Origin: Ptychodera flava
Lineage: Eukaryota > Hemichordata > Enteropneusta > Ptychoderidae
DNA length: 64,000 nucleotides
Direction of reading: 5' to 3'
NCBI RefSeq assembly: GCF_041260155.1
Contig: NC_091931.1
Coordinates: forward strand, 9,901,861-9,965,860
Made by a program: the position numbers and the translations under genes. A model generated the notes under the pieces. That model was not told where the DNA came from, did not search any database, and saw only the letters and a program-made list of their open reading frames with translations. This document shows, in pieces, positions 1 through 27,636 of this stretch. The first letter of the stretch is position 1. Every line of letters starts with the position of its first letter.

Positions 1-530
1 TAAAGTTCGGCAATTTTTTGAAAATTAGAAAAGAAGTTTAGAGTCGGAAGCTTTTAAAAGGGATAGGTCGGGTTCCCGGAAACACACAATAATGGTATAC
101 AGTGTAGGTCATTGAGAAAAGTTTCAAAGCACAATTTTAGGCTGATGAATACGCTTATGGCCAAAGGAAGATTTTCGGTCATTCACTTACTTTCAGACCT
201 GTCCTTCTTGAACAATTGAGTGACGTTTCAATTTTGTGATGACATAGACGCATTCAACGTAGTTTGCCAGCGATCGGAGGAAGGTTGGATCACGCGATGA
301 CCGTATGTTTGGCTGTATACAAACCCAACACAATATTGTTAATTTCTCAATAAGATATAGGAAATTGGCGATTACACTGACAGCTTTTACAGCTGGCTGC
401 CATTCTAAAGAATAATCATGTAATTATCACAACACTGAGCTTCGACTCTGTCCGGTGTGGGGCCAGATAGACGTGGCTATTAAAGAACAGTTAGAATTTG
501 TCAAAGTCTGGTTGTGACAGGTAAAAAGTA
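1..530. other. Intergenic, no feature seen
   Basis: AT-rich non-coding sequence. I see no long open frame, RNA gene or clear repeat until the ATT-type tail of the SINE that follows. Confidence 0.5.
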
Positions 531-893
531 ATAATAATAATAATAATAATAATAATATTTGGTTCTTATATAGCGCACATATCCACAAGTAGATGTGATC
601 AAGGCGCTTTACAATTATTATTACCCCTGGTCACTGGACCTAATATGATACCACTCAACTCCCTGGGGAGCAGACAACAGCTCACATGTGCAGCCAATAA
701 GCGCAGCAGAGCTAAACGCACACATAACAACCTCTGTCCTACCAGGTACCCATCACTCCTGGGTGGGGAGAAGCAATGAGGAATAAAGTGCCTTGCCCAA
801 GGACACAACACCACAGCCATGCCGGGGCTCGAACTCACCATCCTTTGATCGTGAGTCCACCGCTCTAGCCACTGGCCCATGATGCCTCCAGTA
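531..893 (-). mobile_element. tRNA-derived SINE, full-length copy
   Basis: Read on the minus strand this starts with a tRNA-like head. An A-box-like TGGCTAGAGCGG lies at 860-871 and a B-box-like GGTGAGTTCGAGCC at 826-839. A ~270-bp body follows, then the words GCGCTATATAAGAACC and an (ATT)n tail at 531-557. An internal Pol III promoter, a tRNA-unrelated body and a short microsatellite 3' tail are the usual SINE layout. Related pieces occur at 7778-7850, 61448-61692 and at the right edge of the window. Open frames across this interval are by-products of the element, not genes. The family name is not assigned. Confidence 0.8.
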
Positions 894-1789
894 ACTATCA
901 TTTTCTGATCTTGATAACTTCCCGACTCCAATACCATGGTCGAGATAATACACACATATAAAAGTATTTTATTCACTTCTATAGTAACCAACAAAAGTTG
1001 CTGCTACATCTTTTTGATTTTTATCAAACTTCAGTATTGAAATTTGATCTTGGGAACTACTAACTACGTGTAAAAGGGCAGTCTGAAATCTGGTTCAGAC
1101 TAGCATTTATTTGTCAAAAAAATTACATTCATTATCTTGTACAAAATGAATTCATATTTAAAGTACCAACAGGAAAATGTATTTGTTTCTGTAAAACGTG
1201 ATGATTCTGTCCAAATTTTACGCCATTGTTCATTTACTCGATTCATAATTTCATCAATAGGCACAATTACTCACATGAATTCGATGCCAGCGGCAGTGCA
1301 AAGTGCTATCGACTTATTAGAAAGATTGTTGAACAGAACCATTGAACTAGCAACGGGTAAACAATGGTAATGGCTACAGACTCTGACAATTATTTCAAAG
1401 GAGTGATCAGATGTCAATTCTGTGGCTAAAGCCTACTTGTGAATACATCTACAGTTGACACAATGTTTCCTTTAAAAAGGGCATAAACAGAATAACATAG
1501 AAATACAGCTCGTTTCACAAGGAATAGGCCTACATCAAGAAAGTGTCTCGACACAGAACAAGAAGGGGCAAGGTCAGATACATAAACTAAAATATTTTTC
1601 CCTCGTCGTTTTCCATTCTGATTCATAGATTTTTTTATTAATTTAAATCATAGCCCCAAGGACGTACTTTTTGTACATAAATAAGCTGTAAAAATTATCG
1701 CATTAAACGTACGGACACGAAGTCGAAGTCGAAGATTGTCCCGTACTTCAAAATTGTCAGGTTGATCGCGGCACGCTTCGTCGCCGAGC
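894..1789. other. Intergenic, no supported gene
   Basis: A 77-codon plus-strand frame at 1137-1370 has no recognisable domain and no splice or paralogue support. I regard the stretch as non-coding. Confidence 0.4.
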
Positions 1790-2335
1790 GACGATTCTGT
1801 TGCCGTGTTGGTCTTTGGCGGTGACAGAGGAGAATGCGGCTCATGATATTTCCCATCATGCTTTTCTTCGAAAGTAACAGAACGAGAGGAGTTCGAATGT
1901 TGTCTTGTGACGCTGTCGCCAATAGAAACCTTCGTATACGAAACCACAGGCGTTCCTGTCTCCTCGATGGTCGTCCGTCCCGGAGAGAGAGCTCAGGTGC
2001 TCTGAGCGCAACATCGAAAACTATGGTAAAAGTGTATGAAGTGCGCCGCTATCGGGTAAGTGTAGTTTGGGTCTGTTTGTGGTAACAAATGCTGCGGTAT
2101 TTGCTTTGATTTTGTCGTACCCTACATTTTCTCGCCGGATGACATTTCTTTGTTCCTTGAGCACTTTAATATATCAGCGATAAGTTTTCAATATAAACTT
2201 ACATGTGCGTATAAATTACAACTACATGTGAGATTCCTGGTTCAACCATCAAATTTCTGCCACTTTTCAAAGTTTCATAATGCAAGAATATTAATTGTGA
2301 TCGGGCGTTAGGCGTGCTTCGTTGCACATAGCCCT
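1790..2335 (+). repeat. Tandem duplication, left copy (exon-like core)
   Basis: This segment aligns with 2355-2905 over its whole length (period about 563 bp). The core around 1849 (TTTCCCATCATGCTTTTCTT) and the downstream flank are both recognisable in the second copy. On the plus strand one frame gives similar peptides in both copies: a Phe-Pro-Ser-Cys opening, then Val-Thr-Leu and Pro-Ile-x-Thr-Phe. A consensus donor GTAAGT stands at 2055. Function is unknown; it could be a duplicated exon or a duplicated repeat. Confidence 0.5.
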
Positions 2336-2354
2336 GGGTTCCATCGGCGCGGAG

Positions 2355-2905
2355 TTCGAGCCCGCGTTTGTCCATGGGTGTACGCAGCGCAGGGAGAACG
2401 CACCAAATGCGATTTCCCATCATGCTCTTCTTCAACAATGACAGAACCAACAATATTCGAAAGTTCTGCTGTCACGCTGCCTCCGATAAAAACATTCGAT
2501 GCAGAACCACAGCCGTTTACTTTATCTCCGCATCTGTCGTCCACCTCGGAAAGAGACAACAAGTCGTTCGTGTCAAGGTGAACCCATCCCGGAAGCCGCT
2601 GCATATACAACTTTGCGCAGCCGTCAGGTAAGCGCAGTAAGGATATCTACTTGTGTATGCTGTAATATTTGTCCTGGTTTTGTAGTACGCATTTCGGCCT
2701 TCTGAAGAATACGGTCTCAACAGGAGTACATTGATATGCTTTGGTTCTCTAAACAACTTAATGTTTCAGTGATTCGCTTTTTATAAATAAGAAGTTACAT
2801 ACTTTCTGACTTACAACTACATAATGGGATTCTCTTTTTTCGCGCAGAGTTATTTTCACGCTTTCAAAGTGCCATAATTTATCGTAACTGTCATCAGTCG
2901 TCACA
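2355..2905 (+). repeat. Tandem duplication, right copy (exon-like core)
   Basis: This is the partner of 1790-2335. The shared core starts at 2412, and a donor-like GTAAGC at 2628 sits at the same relative place as GTAAGT in the left copy. The plus-strand frame through 2378-2581 stays open and matches the left copy at several residues. No protein family is recognised. Confidence 0.5.
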
Positions 2906-4108
2906 CGTTCGCAATTCTGTTCATTTCTTTCTTCTCATCCTCTAGAATGGAAATCGCTGTTTATACTGAAAACATATGTTTTATAAACTCGTTTCTCAAA
3001 GTTGTCGAACGTTTCATGATTGTTCAACTTTCCTGCAAGGTTTCTGTAAAAGTTACAGCGCAACTCGATTATAGCTATTTTGTGTGAGACCAAATGCGAC
3101 AACTTTTGATCATTGTTATTCTTCCTAATGTGATTCTAATTTCAAAAACGATAATATTTCTTTGCTATTTAAATATTTTACGTGGTCAAACAGAAATTTG
3201 GAAGATTCGGTGGCGTTGAAAATACTACTCACATATGCAAGTACTTTACACATCGTTGGTTTTTCTTTACGTGCTTCAACCACTGTGTTTTTGACGGAAA
3301 AATTTATTTGAAGACGATATCCAGTATCATTAGCATGCACGCACCTTAATTAACGAGCACCGACATTACCGAGTCTGTCCCTTGCAATTAGAAAATTGAT
3401 TTTCTGAATAACAACCCCAACAAGTTCCTATTGGCAACATTCAATTTGGTAGCTGAGAAAGGTACGCCGGGAGTGAACAGGCCAAGTATAGGGTCTGCCA
3501 TGGTCTGTGGTTTGAGAAACCCGAGAAAGAGTGAGTATTATTGCATGGTTTGAAAACAATACAAATTTACTGTATAATTATATCAGACAGGCTTTGTAAA
3601 TATTAAATAGTTGTTATTTTGACCAGTTCACCATAGCTAATTAGGATCGTTCTTCAACTTATCGGGATGGAGAGTCTGTTCTTCATACTATCGTAATGAA
3701 ACCTCGTCTGTCGGTGCTTGTAAGGAAATCAAATACAATCAAGCCATTTCCGGGCGACAGAAATGATTAAGTAGTCTCTTAAGCAATAGCCACGTGGGTA
3801 GCCATGGAAAGTACGCCATCAATGAATAGGTCGAGGCTTTGGACATATACATAAAATCTCCGGTTACTGTTGACTATTAGTATAACAATCGGCGCAAATA
3901 CTGTTGCAACAGTTGATTTAGCCAGTAACATTTCTCTTCGGCAATAAAGTCCATGTTTCATCAGAACATTAAATTTATTTACCAGTCAATTACGGTCATC
4001 TATGCCAAATTGGATATACCAGGAAGTAACTTAATAGGGAAAGTACAAGCAGTGTTGTCTTTCCCCGGCTCTTGTATTTATCTCCTTAGGCAAGATTAAA
4101 ATTTAGCA
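2906..4108. other. Intergenic, no supported gene
   Basis: AT-rich. A 60-codon minus-strand frame at 3779-3961 is open, but it has no recognisable domain and no splice context that I trust. Confidence 0.35.
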
Positions 4109-4262
4109 GCTAATTTTTTTTGACGGCTCAAAAATATCAACCATATAGTCATACAGTCCTTCAACTTCCACTTGACCACAAAATTCAGCGTACTTGTATA
4201 GATCTAAACGGCCAAGCTCCAGTCTTCATTCACGATTTGCTCAAGCCATACAAACCTGGTCA
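4109..4262 (-). pseudogene. Exon-like fragment, frame broken
   Basis: On the minus strand two abutting frames read like normal protein. The upstream one runs Trp-Leu-Glu-Gln-Ile-Val-Asn-Glu-Asp-Trp. The downstream one continues Asp-Leu-Tyr-Lys-Tyr-Ala-Glu-Phe-Cys-Gly and ends near Asp-Ile-Phe-Glu-Pro. They are out of register by one base at a T run near 4205. An acceptor-like CAG precedes the segment near 4258. It may be a decayed exon, or an intact exon with a one-base sequence error. The family is not recognised. Confidence 0.25.
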
Positions 4263-4350
4263 CGTATTGCACTCCGAATCCAAAAATCAATTATAAGGAA
4301 CCTCACTATATGATGAAAAGTAAGAGGCCTGGTTTCTTGGAACAACTTAC

Positions 4351-4530
4351 CATAGTGAACAATTTCAAGCATGATTTATTAAAAAAGGATGCATTTGGTC
4401 GCCGAGGAATCCATGTAATGTACACAGATATTTCTGCGCCCATGACAAAAACATCGCCTATTGATTGTGGGGTGTCACTAAATATTTTTATTAATTGATA
4501 TACGAGAGCTTCATTTAAGAAAAGCAAGCC
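4351..4530 (-). CDS. Candidate internal exon, unknown protein
   Basis: A 180-bp minus-strand open segment of exactly 60 codons. It is bounded by an acceptor-like CGGCAG at 4531-4536 and a consensus donor (ATG|GTAAGT) at 4350. The peptide contains Ser-Ile-Gly-Asp-Val-Phe-Val-Met-Gly-Ala-Glu and Trp-Ile-Pro-Arg-Arg-Pro. I do not recognise the family. The next minus-strand coding-like piece is at 4109-4262, so the two could belong to one gene, but the phases do not join cleanly. Chance is a real alternative. Confidence 0.3.
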
Positions 4531-5588
4531 CTGCCGAAGCCGTTTGTAGACTGCTTACAATATTATGTTGTGTATGAATACATGGTGAAGTTTTACTGTG
4601 ATATGCCCGGCACAGTAAAGAAACCCCAGAGCTGCTTCTGAGACTCTCCAAATTTTATTTTACATATTAAATCATCTTAATGACCGAAATGAATACACAA
4701 ATGATACCGACACTGACAGACGGGTTTTCACTATGAGTTGCTGCTTAAAGGACACAACTAGACACAATGTAGTAACTTACATGTATATTTAAGAAAATTC
4801 ATTTGAAAAGTATAACTAGGTTTTGGTCTGTCGTCCCGGAGAAGTTATATTACACCTTCCATTTGTAAAAGCCTTTCAGAAATAGCAGTCCTTTGCACTG
4901 TCACACTTTATATCTGTGGAGAAACTTCAGAAGCGTCCACTTATGTGGTTCGGTGTTTGCTCAGTTGTAACAGTGACAATACAGCATAGACTTTGTTGAG
5001 TTCTCATGACACTCTTTCACTTTGTACTGCGATGTCTTGTAAATGGATCTGGAACATGTTTCGTCAAATGTGTTGATGTCGCCTTTACATGTAGCAGGGT
5101 ATAACACCTAATCAAGAAAGTTAGTGTTTCTGACTGAAGCTAGCTAGAGCCATCAGGAGATATGACATTCTTCCGTAAAAATGTTGTCGACTTTTCCAAG
5201 GAAGACGAATATTTGTGTCAATTAATCCGCGTGGTAAGTGAAGTATCAGGAACACGACTGGAACTAATTTGGCATAATTGGCTCTTCATATTTTCGATGG
5301 GAAAGTAAATGAACCCAAGACTGATGAAATAGCCTTAACTAGAGATTTTAACCTTGAGAGACAGTTCTGTCACAGAAACGCGGCTCTGTATTAAGCAGTT
5401 TGTTGTCACCAATGGGTAAGTTATTGGTGAGTACACAATGTTTTGACTTTGATTTTGAAAATGTAATTTTTCCAAATAGCGAATAGCAATTGCTTCTTTA
5501 TGTGAGATAAATTTCTTTATCGGGGCTAAAACCACCTGGATTAAGGTAGTATACCCTTGAAAGTGACAACCTTTAACTTTTGCTTAAA
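4531..5588. other. Intergenic, nothing recognised
   Basis: No supported gene or structured repeat was seen. Confidence 0.4.
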
Positions 5589-5865
5589 CTTTCCTAGAGG
5601 AATCTTTCATGCATTCTCTCTCAAAATCAAGAATAAAAACCGGGGGTCATCATGCAAATTTTGGCAGTAGAGAAACAAATTACACAACATATACCGATAT
5701 TTGAAATATAATTTTCGTTTCGATTTTCGAAAGACTAAGAAAGTGAAAATTTTCCTTACACCAGGAGCTTTAAAATGAGCCCCAACGAGAGTAGACCAGA
5801 ACAAATTTTTAAAAGTTTAAAAGTCCGAATATCTGCCACTGAGACGCATTCTACCTTATATGCTG
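5589..5865 (-). repeat. Dispersed repeat family R, copy 1 (inverted)
   Basis: The reverse complement matches the repeat at 9205-9545 and 58010-58360. It has the same order of words: GCAGATATTCGGACT near the start, GGGGCTCATTTTAAAGCTC, TTTTCGAAAATCG, AAAATTTGCATGATGACCCC and TTCTTGATTTTGAGAGAGAATG. No open frame is shared among copies, so it is non-coding. It could be a SINE or a MITE; neither a Pol III box nor inverted termini are clear. Confidence 0.6.
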
Positions 5866-8763
5866 TTAAAGCTTCTTGGCATTGCAATTACGTCGGCACA
5901 GATGAGTTGGCATTATCAGGATATACTTATCATGATGATTGTTATGATGATGCATATGAAGAATGAAAGGTATGAAGATCACAAACAACACGTATCAGAT
6001 TTGCCTCTCCAGAGGGCGCCGTGTATGAACTTTGGCTTTCCAGACACCGGTTAAAAACTTAAACGAATTAAAGTGAAGTAACCATTAACCATTTTAATGA
6101 CATTGATCAATTTCATCAGTTGAAACAAAAGGGACAGTCTCGTTATGATAAGAAGACTTTACATTTCTGGAAATGATCGATGAATATGGTAGACAAGAGA
6201 CAGTAAAACACTAAATATATTCTGTAGTATATTCCCCCTCTATTTTCTCTTTAAGTACACTGACTATATTATCTAAAACACAAGGCTTGACATTGTTTAC
6301 GAAAACTCACAGCTGTAATAGTTGTCTGTAACTGTTAGTTTGCTTACACATTTTACTGCAGAACTGAAACTACGTTTTAAAACCGGTACAGGCACGTCCC
6401 GTGAATTCATATTACTAAGACAACAGGAAGTGTGATAAGATTGACTGAGTGACGTCATCGAAATTATTGAATATATCAAAACCAAATTTACCATTCTTTG
6501 AAAACCACTAATACGCTAATATAAAATAGCCCTGTATAAGTGTCTAATATGACAGTAACTGGAAGCATGCATAATATATCCAGGGGGAGAGTTACCGGTA
6601 AAGGAAGTGTATGTTTCAAGTGAAACCGTGACGTCAACGAACCATTTAATTTGTCATTACATAGATCACCAGAAAATACCCTTTTTAATGACACAACATT
6701 AGTCAAAGAGGCTCACATTGTTACTGTTTTCAAAGTATTGGGTCCTCTTTTACTGAATAATATCTTGTCTACTATTCAGGCGATATTGAACTGAGAATGC
6801 TGTGCCTTTTGTCCGTACAAATCAAACAGTGATGCATTTCGCACTCCAGTACATTTTGACAACATACACCTCACGTTGTGCAAGTCTATCGAAACCCTCT
6901 TTAATTTCGTATTGTACATTTTGTTTTTCCATTGCTGTACAGAAAGGGAGTTCTAATGTTTACCAAAAACTTACAGGATTGGAAAGCCAGTCTCTATTCC
7001 ACCAGGGAGTCAGGACACTTCCAGTGATGATGGTGCACCATACATTTGCAGATTCTTACTAAGCAAAGAGGAAGCAGCCACTCACGTGTCCTCAGTATAT
7101 GACTCCAAAGTCACATTGTCTGACATTGACAATATTGCAATATTCTTTTTTTCTTTTCCTCTGAGATTTGTTTTTTCCGGCTGGAATTCTTGACAACTAC
7201 ATATGTTTTGTGATAAAAGTATTGCACAAAGGTCAAATATTGCAAATGTACGTGATTTATCCATGTGTTCACTTTCTTCCCTTTCAAGTGAGCATTCCCG
7301 ACGACTTCTGCCAGCTCTCATCCTTGAATTACCATATTTGAATGAAAGGGTATCCTTGAATATCGATCAGTGTGTCTGTGTGCTTCGCTTGTAGATTCCG
7401 TTCTCAAGTAGAATTTGCCAAAGAACACTCACTACTAACTACAGTATCTGATACAAAATATTGTGATGATGGCGATGACAGTTTTAGTTTTAGAAGAATT
7501 CTGATACTGTGTTTGTTGAGGCATAATTCTATCTAAATACCATGTACCCTGGTGTAAAAATAATTGAATAAGTTCCAATGTGCTGTATGCAATATCATTC
7601 ATTGGCAAACTTGTTCAGTTGGATGCTCTTGTGACCCTTATCTACTTGCATGTATAAATGGAAAATAATGTATATTACATAATGCTGGAATCCTGATGGC
7701 ACTGCATAAATGTAACTTTTGCATTAATTAATTGCCCAATTCCATTAAAATTACATTTATCTATTCATGTGCGTCAGCTGGAAGCTCTCACTCACCATCC
7801 TCTGATAATAGTGAGACTAGTACTCTAACCCCTGCCCTATGGTGCCGTTTAAATACTTAAATACCATTCATCAACCGTTGTCATCAAATATTAAGAAATG
7901 TTCATTTCTATATTCTAAGTAATGGAGGGCTTAGCCAGCTGTTTGGAAGTCACTGACAAGAAGGAATGTGCAAGTATATTAGTGCCTATACCCTTTTGTT
8001 AGCTTGCATCAATTAATTTGTTATTATTCAAAGTGACATGTAAGCCCATTGAGCTGAAGGGATTCCTATTGAGTTGATATGCAAATGGATGAATTCACAG
8101 ATATGTAACATGCACATGTCACTGTAATAAGCTAAGCTAACTCTCTCTATCTAGTGCTGCGAGTACATTGCTGTACGTTGTACCATGCGTAAAGGTGTGA
8201 CACCAATTGAATTGCATGAGTGTATCTAACTGTCCTGCACATACATGTACTACCCTGAACGTCTAAAATTTTTAAAAGTCATGTCCATATTCATATTGTT
8301 AGACACTAGTCAGTCTAAAAAATAAGGAAATTTCGTATTACAGGCCCTAAAATTCACCATATATACATTTCCGTCTGTGCAGTCCCGCTTTAGATGTATG
8401 GTAACAGTGATGGATACTGTGAGAAATGATATGACTGTACACAGTAGCAGATGTGACATTCGCTTGAGAAAACTGCTCTGAAACTGTGCAATGTAACAGT
8501 GTAACATGACACATACTCTGGGACAGGGTTTGATCAGTGCCTGTTACTGGCATGTCCAGTAATCTGCCTGCATGATTTTCTCTTTGTGTGAAATGACCAC
8601 ATCATCTGAACACTCAATGCAAACTAAAGATTCCTCCGAGTTCTATTGATATTTTGGCTTTGATAGATTTCAACGGACTAAAATTAATACTTTAAAGGTC
8701 TGGAAAGTATACATGGAATATAAAAACTTGAAAAGGAAAAGGCAATGAGTTTAAGATCATTTT
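5866..8763. other. Intergenic, 3' of AFG2A
   Basis: Nearly 3 kb with no supported coding region on either strand. It contains only a short SINE fragment at 7778-7850. Small open frames here have no domain, paralogue or splice support. Confidence 0.45.
7778..7850 (-). mobile_element. SINE fragment (tRNA-like head)
   Basis: CTCACTCACCATCCTCTGAT followed by AGTGAGACTAGTACTCTAAC resembles the tRNA-like heads of the SINE copies at 835-893 and 61588-61692. Body and tail are missing. Confidence 0.5.
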
Positions 8764-8764
8764 T

Positions 8765-8770
8765 TTTATT
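8765..8770 (-). terminator. AFG2A polyadenylation signal (AATAAA)
   Basis: TTTATT on the plus strand reads AATAAA on the minus strand, about 105 bp beyond the AFG2A stop codon. It is the first such hexamer downstream of the gene. Confidence 0.5.
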
Positions 8771-8875
8771 ATAAATACCTGGTGTATTTCAACATTCATG
8801 ATAAAACCTTAAATGACGACTGGGCTGATAGATTTTCATTGAAGTAAATAAAAAGTCCTTGTTGATGGTAGCATT

Positions 8876-24972
<16,097 letters not shown>

Positions 24973-25393
24973 TTTAACACAAAATCCTTACAATCTCATA
25001 ATAACTAGTAAGTCGCCATTACTGTTCCCCTTTGACCTCATGAAACCTCAGTCCGTATTATTTTCTTGTTGGACTATGGAATTAATATTATTTAAAGTAT
25101 CAAAGTAAATAAATTTACATAGCAGTAAATGAATGATTTAACCGTAAAATGTTTAGTGAATTTTACTGAAAATTAACACTTAAGGCTCCTAATATTGGTA
25201 TTTAAGACTTCAAGAAAAAATATTTGGGTACGAGGTGAATTTCACGCATGCGCAGTTGAAACAAGGAGTTGTTGCTGTAAGCTTATTTGTTAGCATCTCC
25301 CTCCTGCCTTCGTGCTGAAACAAACACGACAGCTGTGTCGACGTTGAGTGATGCAAGTATCACCTCCAAAGGTCAGTAAAGAGTGGTTTTGAA
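24973..25393. promoter_or_regulatory. Shared AFG2A / RPAP2 start region
   Basis: 421 bp separate the two divergent start codons. No TATA box is obvious at a fitting place. An NRF1-like ACGCATGCGCA lies at 25244-25254, two bases off the palindromic consensus. Such sites are common in bidirectional housekeeping promoters. The 21-mer shared with AFG2A intron 1 lies at 25335-25355. That it is one bidirectional promoter is inference from spacing. Confidence 0.6.
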
Positions 25394-27188
25394 ATGTCGA
25401 CCAAAAACCAAACTACCGGTGGTAAAGAGTCCGAACGTAGAGCTGAACTAAGGGCCAAGATAGTGAAACAAGTCGAGAGCGAAAAGAGGGCACATCAACT
25501 TGTTGAGAAATTGCTCGAGAACCCAATATCGTCTGAATACCTCATCGATTGCGCCGTCTTCATTACTCCCCAACACTATTTAGACGTTGTCGAGGAGCGT
25601 GCTATATCTTCGCTTTGTGGCTACCCTGTATGTGAGCAAAAATTACAGAACGTGCCGAAACAAAAGTACCACATCTCCACAAAAGCGAATAATGTGTATG
25701 ATATCACCGAGAGAAAGAACTTCTGTAGCAACCACTGCTTCAAGGCGTCAAAGTACTTCGAGAAGCAGCTGAGTTCATCTCCTGTATGGCTGAGAGAGGA
25801 GGAACGACCAGAGAGGGTGAACTTGCTCTCAAAGGAGGCGAGCAAAAGCAATGTAGGAAGTGACAATATTCATGGAGGGTGTGGCGAGGAGGTGTTACAC
25901 GTCGTCAGAGTGAAAAAGGAGGATGTTGAACGTCCAAACGAAGATGACCTCACGGTGGAAACAGTGGCAGAGCATTTTTCCGAACTAATGAGATCCAAGC
26001 CCCTTTCCCCTGCTGGAGATGACTCCTTAGACAAAATAGCATGCAGTGGGTCAAAGGCAGGAAGTGCCAATGGTGAGGACTTTGCAAATACAAGTGAGCC
26101 TAGGGTACCAAACAATAATACTTTAGAATTCAACAATGCAGGAACTGGAAATAATGAGGAAAGCATCAAGCCAGTTACTACCAATTCTGGATCCATTGAT
26201 GGGCAAAATGAATTGCCAGAGAAGTCTGTAACAAGTACCTGTACTGATCAGGGCCAATCAAAACCAGGTTCCTCAAAAGAGAAGAAAGCAAAGAAAAGGC
26301 TAGGCAAAAAAGCTCAGAATAGAATCACTGCTATTGATATTGTTTCTGACACGCTATTTGATTGGAGAACAGTTGAAAGTGTGGCACTTGTGTTTGGCAG
26401 GAGTGCTGCCTCCAAGTATGAAATCAAAAAGTCTTCAGCCAAGCCAGAAAATCAGAGTTTATGCCAAGCAGAAGAGGCTGAACAATGTAGCACAAAGAAT
26501 GCCGTGGATTTTCAGCAACCCACAACTCAGGAAAATAATGACATATTGCCAGCTGCAACTACTCAGACATCAGAACTGGACGGACACAGCGCTCAGCTTT
26601 CCAGGAACACTTGCCACAGGGAAGACAATCTTGTCTGAACCTCAGACACCTGTGGAATCTGCTAAGCCAACTGGACCTCTTCCAGACTGGAAGACAATCA
26701 AGACAGAACAGGACGTATATGAATTCAAAGTGATGGAGTTCTTCGCCCCAGGAACATTGAGAAAACAGCAACAAACACAGAAAACAGAAAGCCTCAAAGA
26801 GGTACAAGAGAAAGATAGTAGACCATTAGTGCTTCCCCCAGTAGACTCTAAATCTCAAAAGGAAATACGCAGGAAAATAGTGTTAGATAAACTGAGACAG
26901 GTGAACTCTGCTGTTCTTGGGCCACTTGGCTTGACACAAAGAGAGGTCTCTGAAAACCTGAATGCCTTGCTTAAAACATTTGATTTGAAGAGCACTAACA
27001 TTATACTGAGACCACCAGAATGGTTACTTATGGGCATTGTACTGCTCTATCTTCTGTCAAACAGTCACTCACATTTCAAAGAAGCTCTATCAAAGTCAAG
27101 TTCAGTAGAACATCTCTCGTTGTTAATGAAACAAGTTGGTGCCACGGTTAAGAATGTTCAGAAAGTTGTAGAAAAGTTCAAAGATTAA
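25394..27188 (+). CDS. RPAP2: RPAP2, RNA polymerase II CTD phosphatase (one frame break)
   Basis: RPAP2/Rtr1 removes phosphate from serine 5 of the Pol II CTD and helps assemble and import Pol II. The N-terminal RTR1 zinc domain is complete: Cys75-x4-Cys80 and Cys111-x3-Cys115, with Trp-Leu-Arg-Glu-Glu after it. A charged Ser/Asn-rich middle and the Phe-Asp-Trp-Arg-Thr motif follow. The conserved C-terminal block begins at Leu-Pro-Asp-Trp, goes through Ile-Arg-Arg-Lys-Ile-Val-Leu and Leu-Gly-Pro-Leu-Gly-Leu-Thr, and ends at 27188. The first frame runs 25394-26638. The conserved C-terminus is in another frame, open to 27188, so the register changes somewhere in about 26440-26620. Total length, about 598 residues, is near the human 612. 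I see no intron, whereas vertebrate RPAP2 has many. I tested an intron at 26416-26604 and its phase fails. An indel in the genome or the sequence is the likeliest cause. Confidence 0.85.
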
Positions 27189-27481
27189 CTTGTTTTGCTG
27201 ACCATTTCATACCTTGTATATATTATGAAAACTGTAAGTCATCATACTAGTATAAAATCAATGTTTTCATAAGGTTTTGAAACACAGATTTATGGTTGAG
27301 AACCTCGTCATCATTTCTGATTGTATGTAGTGATACACCGTAGGGGAACTGGTTAACAGTAGTATGACTGAATTTTGAGTGAAATTTACCTAAGGTACAT
27401 GTACCTTCTACCGGGTATATCATAAACATTGAACAGTGTAAACATGTGTACAAAAAGTCTAAACAAATGTTGTGTGTAATA
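27189..27481. other. RPAP2 3' flank
   Basis: No AATAAA occurs within about 340 bp of the stop; the first is near 27537, inside the adjoining MITE. Nothing else is recognised. Confidence 0.4.
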
Positions 27482-27636
27482 CATACCCAGTGTCTCCCCA
27501 GGATTTTCTGATAGAGTGGCGGCTAATTTGCATAACAATAAATATAATTGTTATGTTAATGAGTTTCTATTGTTTACCAAAATTATAGAGTGGCGGCTAC
27601 CACTCTATAATAGCTCTGGGGAGAACACTGCATACC
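27482..27636. mobile_element. hAT-like MITE with CATACC duplication
   Basis: CAGTGTCTCCCCAG (27488) and CTGGGGAGAACACTG (to 27630) are inverted ends. CATACC stands directly outside both (27482-27487 and 27631-27636). Inside, ATAGAGTGGCGGCTA occurs twice in direct order. CAGTG-type ends fit hAT elements, although their usual duplication is 8 bp. Confidence 0.7.

Noticed and set aside
599..994. 131-codon minus-strand frame
   Set aside because: It lies within the tRNA-derived SINE, and the other copies do not preserve it.
4200..4262. Plus-strand peptide resembling the end of an LTR-retrotransposon integrase (His-Asp-Leu-Leu-Lys-Pro-Tyr)
   Set aside because: Only about ten residues match in character. 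The minus strand reads better as coding, and no other LTR-element feature is nearby.
26416..26604. Possible intron in RPAP2 to explain the frame change
   Set aside because: The GT-AG pair exists, but its phases do not connect the two coding frames.
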